From contig CANMBD010000002.1 in assembly GCA_947495985.1 (NCBI GenBank), positions 480,975 through 544,974 of the forward strand: DNA of 64,000 nt, read 5' to 3'. The position numbers and the translations under genes were made by a program. Below, piece by piece: positions 44,870-53,695 of the stretch (within the stretch, counting starts at the first letter, position 1; every line of letters begins with the position of its first letter). The DNA comes from an uncultured Sphingomonadaceae bacterium. Its GTDB lineage: Bacteria; Pseudomonadota; Alphaproteobacteria; Sphingomonadales; Sphingomonadaceae. Under the pieces are notes generated by a model that did not search any database, had not been told where the DNA came from, and saw only the letters and a list, made by a program, of their open reading frames with translations.

Positions 44870-45838
44870 ATGAGTAGCTTGCGTTTTTCGATTCTGCCCT
44901 CTCTGTTGCTCGCCGCCTGTGCGCCAAGCCCTGATATCACCGAAACGACTGGCGCAGAGAGCAGTAAGGCCCAATCCGAATCTTTGCCAGCCAGCCGGGT
45001 CACAGCCGAAAATTTGGTCAAATGGCGCAAGGATAATCCCAGCTGGTATGCCGCGGTCGCACCGTTCCGGGTGATTGGTGAAGATGGCGCGGGTATCTAT
45101 TATGTCGGCACTGAAGGCCTTGGCATGTTTCTTATCCCGACCAGCGAAGGGCATATTGTCATTGACGGCGGTATGCCGGATCAGGGACCGATGGTCGCTG
45201 AGGCTATCAGCAAACTCGGCTTTGATCCCAAGGACATCAAAATCCTGCTCAACAGTCACGCGCATCTCGACCATTCTGGCGGGCTGGCCGACCTGAAAGC
45301 AATGAGCGGTGCCGAGTTGATTGCTAGCGAAGGTGATCGCTCCGCGCTAGAAGGCGGTTTTTACCTTGGGTCGGAAGATGAGGACTTCCTGTTTGCACCG
45401 CCAGTGAAGGTGGATCGCATCATTACCGACGGAGAAACGGTAAGTCATGGCGGTGTTGCGCTCACAGCCCATATCACCCCCGGTCACTCGCGCGGTTGCA
45501 CCTCTTGGACCATGGATGTCGAACAGGGCGGAAAATATTACGAGGTGCTGGTCTTCTGCTCTGCCACCGTGGCCGCCAACCGGCTGGTCAATCCGCCGCA
45601 ATATGAAGGCATTGTCGAGGATTATCGCAGTACGTTTGACAAGACGCGCGATTGGACACCGGATGTATTCCTAGCCAATCATCCCGGTTTTTTCGGCATG
45701 GCAAAAAAACGCGAACGGCAACAGGCCGGCGATCCGCTGGCTTTTGTCGATGATGAAGCTTTTGGTAAGTTCATTGTCCGGGTGGAAGGCTGGTTCAAGG
45801 ATGCGCTGCAAAAACAATCAGCTAATTCAGCGCCCTAG
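44870..45838 (+). CDS. Subclass B3-type metallo-beta-lactamase-like lipoprotein
   Basis: The 322-residue protein is a predicted lipoprotein (LLLAAC, Cys17). All B3 zinc ligands are present: H130-x-H132-x-D134-H135 (NSHAHLDHSGG), H206 (TPGHSRGC) and H271 (LANHPGFF). Such enzymes hydrolyse beta-lactams, but chromosomal B3-like proteins in sphingomonads may have other physiological roles. GTGGAG precedes the ATG at 44870. The XRE regulator is just upstream. Activity is inferred, not shown. Confidence 0.85.
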   Translation: MSSLRFSILPSLLLAACAPSPDITETTGAESSKAQSESLPASRVTAENLVKWRKDNPSWYAAVAPFRVIGEDGAGIYYVGTEGLGMFLIPTSEGHIVIDGGMPDQGPMVAEAISKLGFDPKDIKILLNSHAHLDHSGGLADLKAMSGAELIASEGDRSALEGGFYLGSEDEDFLFAPPVKVDRIITDGETVSHGGVALTAHITPGHSRGCTSWTMDVEQGGKYYEVLVFCSATVAANRLVNPPQYEGIVEDYRSTFDKTRDWTPDVFLANHPGFFGMAKKRERQQAGDPLAFVDDEAFGKFIVRVEGWFKDALQKQSANSAP

Positions 45839-45915
45839 GCTAGTCAAAAGGGCACTTGCCGCCGGGCTGGCTTCAAGCCTATTCCTTCCTGACTAGCCGT
45901 TCACAGGAGCAGAAT

Positions 45916-46263
45916 ATGTCAAACGCCAAACAGGTCATCGAAAAATTCTGGGAGATCCAGAATGAGCATGATTATACAAAGCTCAGTCCCTTATTTGCTG
46001 ATAATGCCGTGTTTGAAGATCCAGCTATTGGGCGGGTTGAGGGCAAGCCGGCTATTGAAAAATTGCTGGCTGGATTGACCAAGGAACTGGCGGACAAGAA
46101 AATGTATTTCGAAGTACTGGAAATTGCCGGCGACGAACATGTCGCATGGTCGCGCTGGCTCTGGAAAAGACCCGAAGGCGATATTGAAGGAGTTGGGTTA
46201 TACAAGGTCGCTGATGGCCAGCTGATTTCCTATCGCGACTTTTACGCTGTGCCCGAAGGCTAA
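45916..46263 (+). CDS. NTF2/SnoaL-like protein
   Basis: The 115-residue protein has the SnoaL-like cone fold: AKQVIEKFWEIQNEHDYTKLSPLFADNAVFEDPAIG and a C-terminal LISYRDFYAVPEG. Such proteins are isomerases, hydrolases or ligand binders. AGGAGCAGAAT precedes the ATG at 45916, which rules out the TTG at 45856. It is 77 bp after the lactamase gene and may share a transcript. Confidence 0.8.
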   Translation: MSNAKQVIEKFWEIQNEHDYTKLSPLFADNAVFEDPAIGRVEGKPAIEKLLAGLTKELADKKMYFEVLEIAGDEHVAWSRWLWKRPEGDIEGVGLYKVADGQLISYRDFYAVPEG

Positions 46264-46280
46264 TCCGCCGCGGGAGCGTT

Positions 46281-46610
46281 TCAATCCTTGGGCTGGATAT
46301 CTTCCGGATAGGGATTGCGTGAAATCAGACCCCATGAGCTGGTATTTGACAGGCTTTGCCGCGCGTCAATCTCGATGAGTAATTCTTTGGTTTTGATAAT
46401 ATCCGCACCAACGGCGGATGATAAAGTCTCGATGCTACGCCACTTATATTTCTCGCCACGCAGCAATAAAATCAGCCTCTCTTTGCGTTTGTCATCCAAC
46501 CGATATTCGCGGCGCTTGGAAAGCCAGTGGGTGAGAAACACGGTCGCAAGTGACGCTATCGCGCCGACCACTGCGCCAATCAGAACGGCGATTTCTGCAC
46601 TAACGGTCAT
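46281..46610 (-). CDS. Small single-TM protein, unknown function
   Basis: The 109-residue protein has one N-terminal TM helix (about 7-28) and then a basic, coiled-coil-like stretch KRREYRLDDKRKERLILLL. I do not recognise a family. GGAGGAACCGG lies immediately before the ATG. It is on the same strand as, and just downstream of, the nitronate-monooxygenase-like gene. Confidence 0.6.
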   Translation of the reverse strand: MTVSAEIAVLIGAVVGAIASLATVFLTHWLSKRREYRLDDKRKERLILLLRGEKYKWRSIETLSSAVGADIIKTKELLIEIDARQSLSNTSSWGLISRNPYPEDIQPKD

Positions 46611-46631
46611 TCCGGTTCCTCCAAGTTTCGA

Positions 46632-47630
46632 TCAGGGATTAGGTCGCATCAGGGCGCTTTTCATTTCCGATTCAATGTCAGCAATCAACGTTGCCGCATC
46701 TGGCACGTTGGATATCATGCCAGCAGATTCGCCGATACCGATATGTGCTCTGTCAAAATCTGCCTGACGCACGCCGTCATCATAGGCGGCCCGGCCTTCC
46801 TCCGGATCATTTCTCAACACATCTATGCGCTCTTCCCATTGCCGGTACAGGTCATTTCGGATGGCTCGAAAGTCAAAAGACTCAGGCCAGTTTTTCCGCC
46901 GCAAAATATCAAAGACCGAGCTGCGCGCTGTATTATCACCATCTGTCTGGGTCGCAACTTTCTTGGCTTTCGGGTTGGCTAAACATTCGTTGGTGGCCCA
47001 AAACCGGGAACCCATCATGGCGCCATCCGCGCCCAGCACCATCGCCGCCGCGAGGCCGCGGCCATCGGCAATGCCTCCAGCACCCAGCAAATGGGTTTCG
47101 GGTGCATGGGCGGCAAGCCAGTCTGCCGTTTCCGAAATAAAAGAGAATGTCCCTCTGCCGCGATCTTGGGTCGCGCCATGTCCGCCGGCTTCGGTACCCT
47201 GCGCAACAATTATTTTCGCGCCGGCCTCAATCGCCACCGGCAAATCCTTCAGCGAATGAATCTGGCATATTAGCGTCGTGCCTGATCGGATAATCCGTTC
47301 AGAAAATGGTCGGGGATCGCCAAAGGACAGCATGATCGCAGCGGGACGATGATTGTCCATCAGCCAGTCCAGCGCATCGGAATTTTCCGCGAGCTTCCAA
47401 CTGATGAATCCGCAGCCAAGGCGTTTCATGGCCGCAGGATCGTCTTTGAGCGCATCCGCCGCCATGTCATATTCCCGGCTGGTCCATTCAAGATCACCAT
47501 AGCCGCCGCCAATCAGTCCCAATGTTCCGGCCCGTGCACAAGCCGATGCCAGCGCGCCGCCAGAGGCCAGCGCCATTGGCGCAAGTGCCAGCGGTATCTT
47601 CAGATCGAAATGATCGGCAAAGCGGGTCAT
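46632..47630 (-). CDS. Nitronate monooxygenase-like flavoprotein
   Basis: The 332-residue TIM-barrel FMN enzyme fits the NPD/NMO family: LALAPMALASGGALA, VAQGTEAGGHGA, LGAGGIADGRGLAAAMVLGADGAMMGSRF. NMO members oxidise alkyl nitronates or act as enoyl reductase-like proteins; exact substrate unknown. It overlaps the alpha/beta-hydrolase stop by 4 bp (ATGA), so the two are coupled. Confidence 0.85.
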   Translation of the reverse strand: MTRFADHFDLKIPLALAPMALASGGALASACARAGTLGLIGGGYGDLEWTSREYDMAADALKDDPAAMKRLGCGFISWKLAENSDALDWLMDNHRPAAIMLSFGDPRPFSERIIRSGTTLICQIHSLKDLPVAIEAGAKIIVAQGTEAGGHGATQDRGRGTFSFISETADWLAAHAPETHLLGAGGIADGRGLAAAMVLGADGAMMGSRFWATNECLANPKAKKVATQTDGDNTARSSVFDILRRKNWPESFDFRAIRNDLYRQWEERIDVLRNDPEEGRAAYDDGVRQADFDRAHIGIGESAGMISNVPDAATLIADIESEMKSALMRPNP

Positions 47631-48517
47631 CCCTGCTCCTTTAGAAACGCGGTAATCGCTTCAGCTATCTTGGCCGGTTGTTCAGGCAGCAGTGCATGGC
47701 CCGCTTGCTCTATCATCACCAACCGCACCCGATCCGGAAATCTTCCCGCCAATGGTGCACCGGCATCTTCGGTCGGTGCAATGGCATCTTCAGTTGCCTG
47801 TAATATCAGCATCGGCTTGGTCCCGCCTGCGCCCCATCTCGCATAGCTTTCCTGACCCTTGGCTTTTTCTTGCAGAATGGCTGTGTGCCTGTGCCATCCG
47901 GTCACCCAATGTTCGGGAATATCATTACCTCCGGCGAAGAAGGCCGTGGTAATATTCTCTTTGCGCTGACAGACGGAATGGCGCGGATCGAAAATGGCCT
48001 TGAGTGCGGCATTGGCTTTTTCCGGTATCGCCTTTTCGCCGCCGGCTGCTACTAATATGACTCCATTGACCAGTGCATCATTGCGACTGGCAAAGGCGCG
48101 CGCCACACGATTCCCGAAGGCATGACCCAATATTGTGACGGTTTCGCCAGCATCCAGCTCAACATCCGCAACCGCTTTCACGTCATCGGCCATGTCAAAC
48201 AGGCTCATTTCTTCTGTGGGTAAGGTAGAATTTTTAATACCCTGTGCTTCGATGGCGATGGTGCGGTGACCGGCCCCGGCAAGCTCTGCGACCAGCTCGT
48301 TAAAATCGCTTGCCTCCCGGCCGGCGCTGGCCAGCAAGATTATGGGTCGCCCTTCGCCGCTGACATAATAGCTAAGCGTGCGGTCATTCACGTTTATCGA
48401 TTTCTGCTGTCCCACAGCATCGCGGGCAGGTTCGTCGGGCAAGGGCATCCAAAAACCATAGAATATTCCGCAAACTATGGCGACAATAACGGCGAAGCCC
48501 AGAAAATATTTCACCAT
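47627..48517 (-). CDS. Membrane-anchored alpha/beta-hydrolase-fold protein lacking the nucleophile Ser
   Basis: The 296-residue protein has an N-terminal TM or signal helix (about 4-24) and an alpha/beta-hydrolase core. The nucleophile elbow reads GHAFG, so the expected Ser is Ala133. The His of AGHALLP (about 279) and an acidic residue near QATEDAI are kept. Either it is non-catalytic or it uses another residue. The ATG at 48517 is preceded by GGGGGGGAAG; a TTG lies at 48529. It is coupled to the downstream NMO gene. Confidence 0.75.
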   Translation of the reverse strand: MVKYFLGFAVIVAIVCGIFYGFWMPLPDEPARDAVGQQKSINVNDRTLSYYVSGEGRPIILLASAGREASDFNELVAELAGAGHRTIAIEAQGIKNSTLPTEEMSLFDMADDVKAVADVELDAGETVTILGHAFGNRVARAFASRNDALVNGVILVAAGGEKAIPEKANAALKAIFDPRHSVCQRKENITTAFFAGGNDIPEHWVTGWHRHTAILQEKAKGQESYARWGAGGTKPMLILQATEDAIAPTEDAGAPLAGRFPDRVRLVMIEQAGHALLPEQPAKIAEAITAFLKEQG

Positions 48518-48538
48518 CTTCCCCCCCAATAATGTGCG

Positions 48539-48736
48539 CTAGAAGTCTATCGCCAGCCCCTTATGTTCCCAATCTCCATAACGAGTAGGGCCGTTTTTTT
48601 CTAAAATCTCGTCGGCTTTCTCAAGCGGATCGGGTTCCGGAACCGGAGGATTTTTGGACAGATGGGCGGGCGGTTTGACATTGTCGGGACGCTCTCCCGG
48701 TCGGCGAGTATCAGATTTTCTATCTTTTTTGGCCAT
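48539..48736 (-). CDS. SDHAF4/DUF1674-like succinate dehydrogenase assembly factor
   Basis: The 65-residue protein has the family C-terminal motif PTRYGDWEHKGLAIDF and is otherwise Pro/Lys-rich and disordered. SDHAF4 helps load the flavoprotein SdhA in mitochondria and bacteria. The sdh genes are not nearby, and its neighbours give no context. The start ATG is at 48736. The gap before htpX is 85 bp. Confidence 0.82.
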   Translation of the reverse strand: MAKKDRKSDTRRPGERPDNVKPPAHLSKNPPVPEPDPLEKADEILEKNGPTRYGDWEHKGLAIDF

Positions 48737-48755
48737 ATTTTCTATTTTCCATATG

Positions 48756-48784
48756 TTTGAAAAACCCCGCTTCAGCCCCTATAT
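48756..48784 (+). promoter_or_regulatory. Candidate sigma-32 (RpoH) heat-shock promoter of htpX
   Basis: A -35 TTTGAAA (48756-48762; consensus CTTGAAA) and a -10 CCCCTATAT (48776-48784; consensus CCCCATNT) are separated by 13 bp. They lie 38-66 bp before the htpX ATG. HtpX is heat-induced in other bacteria, which makes this reasonable. Two promoter boxes can arise by chance. Confidence 0.5.
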
Positions 48785-48821
48785 TGAAAGGGGAAAGCAC
48801 TATAATCAAGCGAGTTGACCT

Positions 48822-49721
48822 ATGAATTTTCTAAAGACAACCATGTTGCTGGCGGCACTGACAGCCTTGTTCATGGTTATGGGATTCTCACTTGGCGGCC
48901 CACGCGGCGCGATATTGGCGCTTCTGGTGGCGGCTGGGATGAACCTGTTTACTTACTGGAATGCGGATAAAATTGTCCTGAAAATGCATAAGGCAGTTGA
49001 GGTTGACGCCAGCAGCCACCCGGAATTTTATACGATGGTGCAGCGACTGGCGCAGCGCGCGCAGCTGCCGATGCCAAAAGTCTATATTGTTGATCAGGCG
49101 CAGCCCAATGCCTTTGCGACGGGCCGGGATCCGGAACATTCGGCGGTGGCGGCAACCACCGGTTTGCTCAACATGCTGAGCTATGACGAGATTGAAGGCG
49201 TGATGGCGCATGAGCTCGGCCATGTGAAAAACCGCGATACGCTGATCATGACAATGGTTGCGACCATTGCCGGTGCTGTTTCGATGCTCGCCAATTTCGG
49301 CCTATTCTTCCGCGATAATCGAGGCATTGCTGGGTTGTTGGCGGTATTCATCGCGCCCTTTGCGGCGATGATTGTCCAGATGGCGATCAGCCGCACCCGT
49401 GAATATGGCGCCGACCGATCGGCAGCCGAGATTAGCGGCAAGCCGCTGGCGCTTGCGTCCGCTCTGCACAAGATTTCGGGACAGGCACAGCGTATTGCCA
49501 ACCCGGTGGCCCAGCGCAATCCCGCCGCAGCGCAACTCTATATTGTGCCATCCGGTGTAAAGCAGATGTTCTCGACCCACCCCGCAACTGAGGACCGCAT
49601 CGCGGCGCTGCAGGATATGGCCAGTGGCGGCGGATCAGACGGCTGGTCGAGCAATGCCGATGAAATTGGTGATATGGGCAGACTCAAAACCAAGCGTAGC
49701 GCGCTCGATCCAACACGGTGA
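48822..49721 (+). CDS. htpX: Heat-shock membrane protease HtpX
   Basis: The 299-residue M48B zinc metalloprotease degrades misfolded inner-membrane proteins. The zinc site is H130-E131-x2-H134 ([10 protein letters not shown]) with the third ligand in [11 protein letters not shown]. Two pairs of TM helices are at about 5-45 and 145-190. The C-terminal tail [14 protein letters not shown] is typical. An RpoH-like promoter lies upstream (48756-48784). The next gene is 105 bp away. Confidence 0.94.
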   Translation: MNFLKTTMLLAALTALFMVMGFSLGGPRGAILALLVAAGMNLFTYWNADKIVLKMHKAVEVDASSHPEFYTMVQRLAQRAQLPMPKVYIVDQAQPNAFATGRDPEHSAVAATTGLLNMLSYDEIEGVMAHELGHVKNRDTLIMTMVATIAGAVSMLANFGLFFRDNRGIAGLLAVFIAPFAAMIVQMAISRTREYGADRSAAEISGKPLALASALHKISGQAQRIANPVAQRNPAAAQLYIVPSGVKQMFSTHPATEDRIAALQDMASGGGSDGWSSNADEIGDMGRLKTKRSALDPTR

Positions 49722-49826
49722 TGCAAAGCGCCAAGCGCGCCGCACTTGATCCAAAGCGAAGTGTGTTTATGGGGAGATCAGCGTGATCCAATCTGGATTC
49801 CGCAGTAAGTGCGGAATGCAGAACAT

Positions 49827-51107
49827 ATGAACAACCCAGGCTCTTCCAAAATTCCCGGTCTCCCGGCCCGCACGGCGGCGCTGCGTCTGCTGGATGCCGT
49901 CTGTCGGCGCGGAGAGACGTTGGATCAAGCCATGGCCGCGGCGACCTCGAAACTTTCCAATCCGTCTGACCGGTCGCTGGCGCATAATATCGCAGCTAAC
50001 GCCCTGCGTTGGATGACCGCGCTTGATGCAATGATCGACAGTGCGACAAAGAAACGCTTGCCCGATGATGCCAAGGCGCGAATGGCGCTGCGCATTGCCT
50101 TGGTGCAGGTTCTGGTACTGGAAACACCGCAACATGCAGCGATTGCTACAGCTTTGCCGCTGGTCCATGGAGGGCCGCGACGACTTGTGCATGGCGTTTT
50201 CTCCACCGTGATGCGCGGACTGGAATCTGGTAAGCTGGCCTTGCCCGAAGCTCCCGAAATACCTGGTGAAACGCTCGATCGCTGGACCCATCACTGGGGA
50301 GAAGATGTGGCCAGCAGTGCAGGTCGTGCCTGGGCCAGCGCGCCGCCACTCGATCTCAGTTTCAAGGATGATGATATCGGCGCGTTGGAGGGCGAGAGGC
50401 TCTCCCCCAAACATTTGCGTATGCCGTCGGGGTCGTCCGTCACCGATCTGGCGGGCTTTGACGATGGTGCCTTTTGGGTACAAGACCTGGCAGCGTCCTT
50501 GCCAGCCCGATTGCTCGGCGAAGGTGGCGGCAAAACCGTGCTCGATCTTTGTGCCGCGCCGGGTGGCAAAACCATGCAGCTCGCGTCTGCGGGCTGGAAA
50601 ACCATATCTGTCGACAATAGTGCAAAACGGATGGAGCGGTTCAAGGACAATCTCGCTCGCACCAAACTGGACGCGGAAATTGTGATCGCGGATCTGATGA
50701 ACTGGGAGCCATCACAGCCCGCTGACGCGATCCTGCTGGACGCGCCGTGCAGCGCGACGGGTATTTTTCGCCGCCATCCCGATGTGCTGCATTGCATCGG
50801 ATCTCGCCAGGTTGCCGAGCGTGCAGACGTACAAAAAGCACTGCTCGACCGGATTGCAAATTGGGTCAAACCGGGCGGGCTGCTGGTCTATGCCGTCTGT
50901 TCGCTGGAGCCGGAAGAGGGCGAGGAGCAGGTAGAGCAGTTTTTGGAAAACCATGCGGATTATGCACTGGTCGCGGCCCGGAGTGATGAACTTCCCCATG
51001 GCATCGAACCCGATGATCGGGGATGCGTACGGACACTGCCCAATATGCTCTCGGAAAAGGGGCATATCGACGGCTTTTTCATCGCGCGGTTGCAGCGAAA
51101 AGACTGA
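49827..51107 (+). CDS. rsmB: 16S rRNA (cytosine-C5) methyltransferase, RsmB-like
   Basis: The 426-residue enzyme has an N-terminal NusB-like domain (about 10-130) and a SAM-dependent MTase: LDLCAAPGGKT, then DAPCSATGIFRRHPD with the catalytic Cys and AVCSLEPEEGEEQVE with the second. It would methylate C967 of 16S rRNA. The ATG at 49827 is preferred over a GTG at 49809. It starts the rsmB-rpe-heparinase-purH run on the plus strand. Confidence 0.9.
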   Translation: MNNPGSSKIPGLPARTAALRLLDAVCRRGETLDQAMAAATSKLSNPSDRSLAHNIAANALRWMTALDAMIDSATKKRLPDDAKARMALRIALVQVLVLETPQHAAIATALPLVHGGPRRLVHGVFSTVMRGLESGKLALPEAPEIPGETLDRWTHHWGEDVASSAGRAWASAPPLDLSFKDDDIGALEGERLSPKHLRMPSGSSVTDLAGFDDGAFWVQDLAASLPARLLGEGGGKTVLDLCAAPGGKTMQLASAGWKTISVDNSAKRMERFKDNLARTKLDAEIVIADLMNWEPSQPADAILLDAPCSATGIFRRHPDVLHCIGSRQVAERADVQKALLDRIANWVKPGGLLVYAVCSLEPEEGEEQVEQFLENHADYALVAARSDELPHGIEPDDRGCVRTLPNMLSEKGHIDGFFIARLQRKD

Positions 51108-51124
51108 TCGGACGATGAAATTCA

Positions 51125-51149
51125 GCCTGTCCCCAAATTGTCCACAGGC
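51125..51149 (+). terminator. Inverted repeat after rsmB, weak terminator candidate
   Basis: GCCTGT (51125-51130) and ACAGGC (51144-51149) can pair over a 13-base loop, followed by CTTT. The stem is short and the T-tract is poor. It may be a weak terminator between rsmB and rpe, or only chance. Confidence 0.3.
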
Positions 51150-51225
51150 CTTTAAGATTCCTGCCGAATCGCGCCTTGCGGGCCCAATGCAAAAATCCTA
51201 GACGCAAGATGGTAAAGGAACCGTC

Positions 51226-51888
51226 ATGACCAGCCCTGTCCGTATCGCCCCTTCCATTCTTTCCGCAGATTTCGCGCGGCTGGGTGAAGAGGTCCGCGCG
51301 ATTGACGAAGCGGGTTGTGACTGGGTGCATGTTGACGTCATGGACGGTCATTTTGTTCCGAATATTACCATCGGCCCGGCTGTCGTTAAAGCGCTGCGTC
51401 CGCATAGCGAGAAGCCGTTTGACGTGCATTTAATGATTTCGCCGGTGGATCAGTATCTTGAAGCTTTTGCCGATGCTGGTGCGGATATTATTTCTTTCCA
51501 TCCCGAGGCCGGTGCCCACCCGCATCGCACCGTGCAAACAATCCACACGCTGGGCAAGCAGGCCGGGCTGGTCCTCAATCCTGCTACGTCGCTGGATGTG
51601 CTCGATTATCTGATCGACGATCTTGATCTTATTTTAGTCATGAGCGTCAATCCCGGTTTCGGCGGACAGAGCTTTATCGATACACAGCTGCGAAAGATTG
51701 AAGCGATCCGTCAGCGCATTGACGCAACCGGCAAGGATATCCGGCTGGAAGTGGATGGCGGCATTGATTTGAATACAGCGCCCAAGGCGATTGCAGCGGG
51801 TGCCGACACGTTGGTAGCGGGCACAGCAACCTTTCGCGGCGGCCCTGACCAATATGCCGCCAACATAAGCGGTCTGAGGGGTGAATGA
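51226..51888 (+). CDS. rpe: Ribulose-phosphate 3-epimerase
   Basis: The 220-residue TIM barrel interconverts ribulose-5-P and xylulose-5-P. Conserved parts are IAPSILSADFARLG, HVDVMDGHFVPN (metal His and Asp), DVHLMI, SVNPGFGGQ and LEVDGGI. It overlaps the next gene by 4 bp (ATGA at 51885-51888). The order rpe-heparinase-purH is seen in other sphingomonads. Confidence 0.96.
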   Translation: MTSPVRIAPSILSADFARLGEEVRAIDEAGCDWVHVDVMDGHFVPNITIGPAVVKALRPHSEKPFDVHLMISPVDQYLEAFADAGADIISFHPEAGAHPHRTVQTIHTLGKQAGLVLNPATSLDVLDYLIDDLDLILVMSVNPGFGGQSFIDTQLRKIEAIRQRIDATGKDIRLEVDGGIDLNTAPKAIAAGADTLVAGTATFRGGPDQYAANISGLRGE

Positions 51889-53687
51889 GCGCAGACCGCC
51901 CCGAGAATGAAAGTCCAGCCGATGATCCCGCTAGTGATCCAGGCAGTGGACTAGAGCGCTATAGCGGCGAAGAAAGCGAGGCGCCGGAAGGACGCAGCCT
52001 GACCCTTCGTGCGGGGGGTGATCGCGGGCAATCGCTGGCGGAGCAAACAGCGCTGCTCTATTATCGCATGACTTGGCGAATGCCGCTGCACCGGTTGCGG
52101 CTGTCAGGGAAACTGCCGCTACGCTTGCTCGCTGTACCAGTCGATCCGGTCGACGGTGACCGGGTGCAGGGCATGGCGGTCCGCGCAGGCCATTTCCTTT
52201 TTCGCGGTCTCCAGAAAAAACTCGACGGCATTGATTTTGCTGACCTGAAATTGCCGCCTGCTTTTGAAGACTATGTCCATCGTTTTGTCTGGCTGCGTGA
52301 TCTTGATACCGCCGCATCCCGCGACCAAGCCTTGCCGGTTGCTGAAAAGCTGGTCGAACAATGGCTCGATGCCAATGGCAAGAAAATCCGGCAGCCAGCC
52401 TGGCGCCCCGACAATTGCGGTTGGCGCCTGCTCATCTGGGCCAGTCATGCACCGCTGATCCTCTCGTCGAACGACCTGATTTATCGCTCCAAAGTCCTCA
52501 ACAACATTGCTCGCACTGCCCGGCACCTCGACCGGACGGCTGACAAGGCGACTTCCAGCCTTGGCCGTCTCGTAGCGTGGAGCGGGGTGGTCGCCGCGTC
52601 GCTGCTGATTCCCGAAGGACGGGTGCGCCGTATCGTCGGGGAAGCGGGACTGGAAAAGGCGATGGGTGAATTTTTCTATCCCGACGGCGGGTCTGTTTCA
52701 CGCTCTCCGCTCAATCAGATGGACGCGGTTATCCTGCTGTCAATGCTGAAGCAAGTCTATCTGGCCCGTGAAGAAGATGCGCCCGAATTCCTCGAAAATG
52801 CGCTGGCGCTGGCGGTACCGCCTCTGACCGGCCTTACCCATTTTGATGGCAGTATGGGCAATTGGCAGGGCGGCGGCGCGACGTCGACGGAGCAGGTCGA
52901 TCAAGCCATTGAAGCCAGCGGTATTCGCGCAAGGCCCCTGCGGCAGGCGCGAGATTGGGGATATCAACGCGTGTCATCAGGGCGTTCCGTGTTGATAATG
53001 GATGCAGCGCCGCCGCCGATCGCAAGGATGGCGGTCGCGGGCTGTGCGTCGACACTGGCATTTGAATTTTCCAACGGCGACAACCGGATTATCGGCAATT
53101 GCGGCGGCGCGGGGCTGGTCGGCGCGACCATTCCGGCGGCACTGGCACGCGGATTGCGGACAACGGCTGCGCACAGCACCCTGTGTATCGACAACAGCAA
53201 CAGCACCTCGATCCTGCCCGACGGCAAATTGGGTCGCGGCGTGAACGAGGTTGAGCTTTTTCGCCGTGATGTTGAAAATGCGACCCGGCTGGAGGCGAGC
53301 CATGATGGCTATGCACGGCGTTTCGGGCTGCTCCACAAACGCTTGTTACTGATGCGCTCTGATGGGCTGGAACTGCGCGGTGAGGATATGCTGATCCCCG
53401 ATGGCCGCAAACGTCGGCGCAAGAAAAAGGACGTGGAATATGCGCTGCGTTTCCACCTTAGCCCTGATATTGAAAGCGACCTGATATCTGAAGGCAAGGG
53501 CGTGCTATTGCGTCTGAAAGACGGAAATCTATGGCAATTTCGCGCTACAAGCGGGACAATCATTCTTGAAGACAGCGTCTGGGTTGATGGCATGGGTATC
53601 CCTCATGGCGTCATGCAGATGGTGATAACAGACACGGTGGGCAGCGGCGGCGGCGCGACTGGCTGGCTGCTCAAACATATGGGATAA
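51885..53687 (+). CDS. Heparinase II/III family protein
   Basis: The 600-residue protein has a helical toroid half (about 90-350) and a beta-sandwich C-terminal half, with [13 protein letters not shown] and [17 protein letters not shown] motifs of the heparinase II/III superfamily. It could be a polysaccharide lyase, with unknown substrate. No classical signal peptide is seen; the N-terminus is acidic and disordered. It is translationally coupled to rpe and precedes purH by 8 bp. Confidence 0.85.
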   Translation: MSADRPENESPADDPASDPGSGLERYSGEESEAPEGRSLTLRAGGDRGQSLAEQTALLYYRMTWRMPLHRLRLSGKLPLRLLAVPVDPVDGDRVQGMAVRAGHFLFRGLQKKLDGIDFADLKLPPAFEDYVHRFVWLRDLDTAASRDQALPVAEKLVEQWLDANGKKIRQPAWRPDNCGWRLLIWASHAPLILSSNDLIYRSKVLNNIARTARHLDRTADKATSSLGRLVAWSGVVAASLLIPEGRVRRIVGEAGLEKAMGEFFYPDGGSVSRSPLNQMDAVILLSMLKQVYLAREEDAPEFLENALALAVPPLTGLTHFDGSMGNWQGGGATSTEQVDQAIEASGIRARPLRQARDWGYQRVSSGRSVLIMDAAPPPIARMAVAGCASTLAFEFSNGDNRIIGNCGGAGLVGATIPAALARGLRTTAAHSTLCIDNSNSTSILPDGKLGRGVNEVELFRRDVENATRLEASHDGYARRFGLLHKRLLLMRSDGLELRGEDMLIPDGRKRRRKKKDVEYALRFHLSPDIESDLISEGKGVLLRLKDGNLWQFRATSGTIILEDSVWVDGMGIPHGVMQMVITDTVGSGGGATGWLLKHMG

Positions 53688-53695
53688 AGACGATC

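Noticed and set aside
51139..51148. TTGTCCACA after rsmB
   Set aside because: Single one-mismatch box, also part of a hairpin candidate; not enough for an origin.
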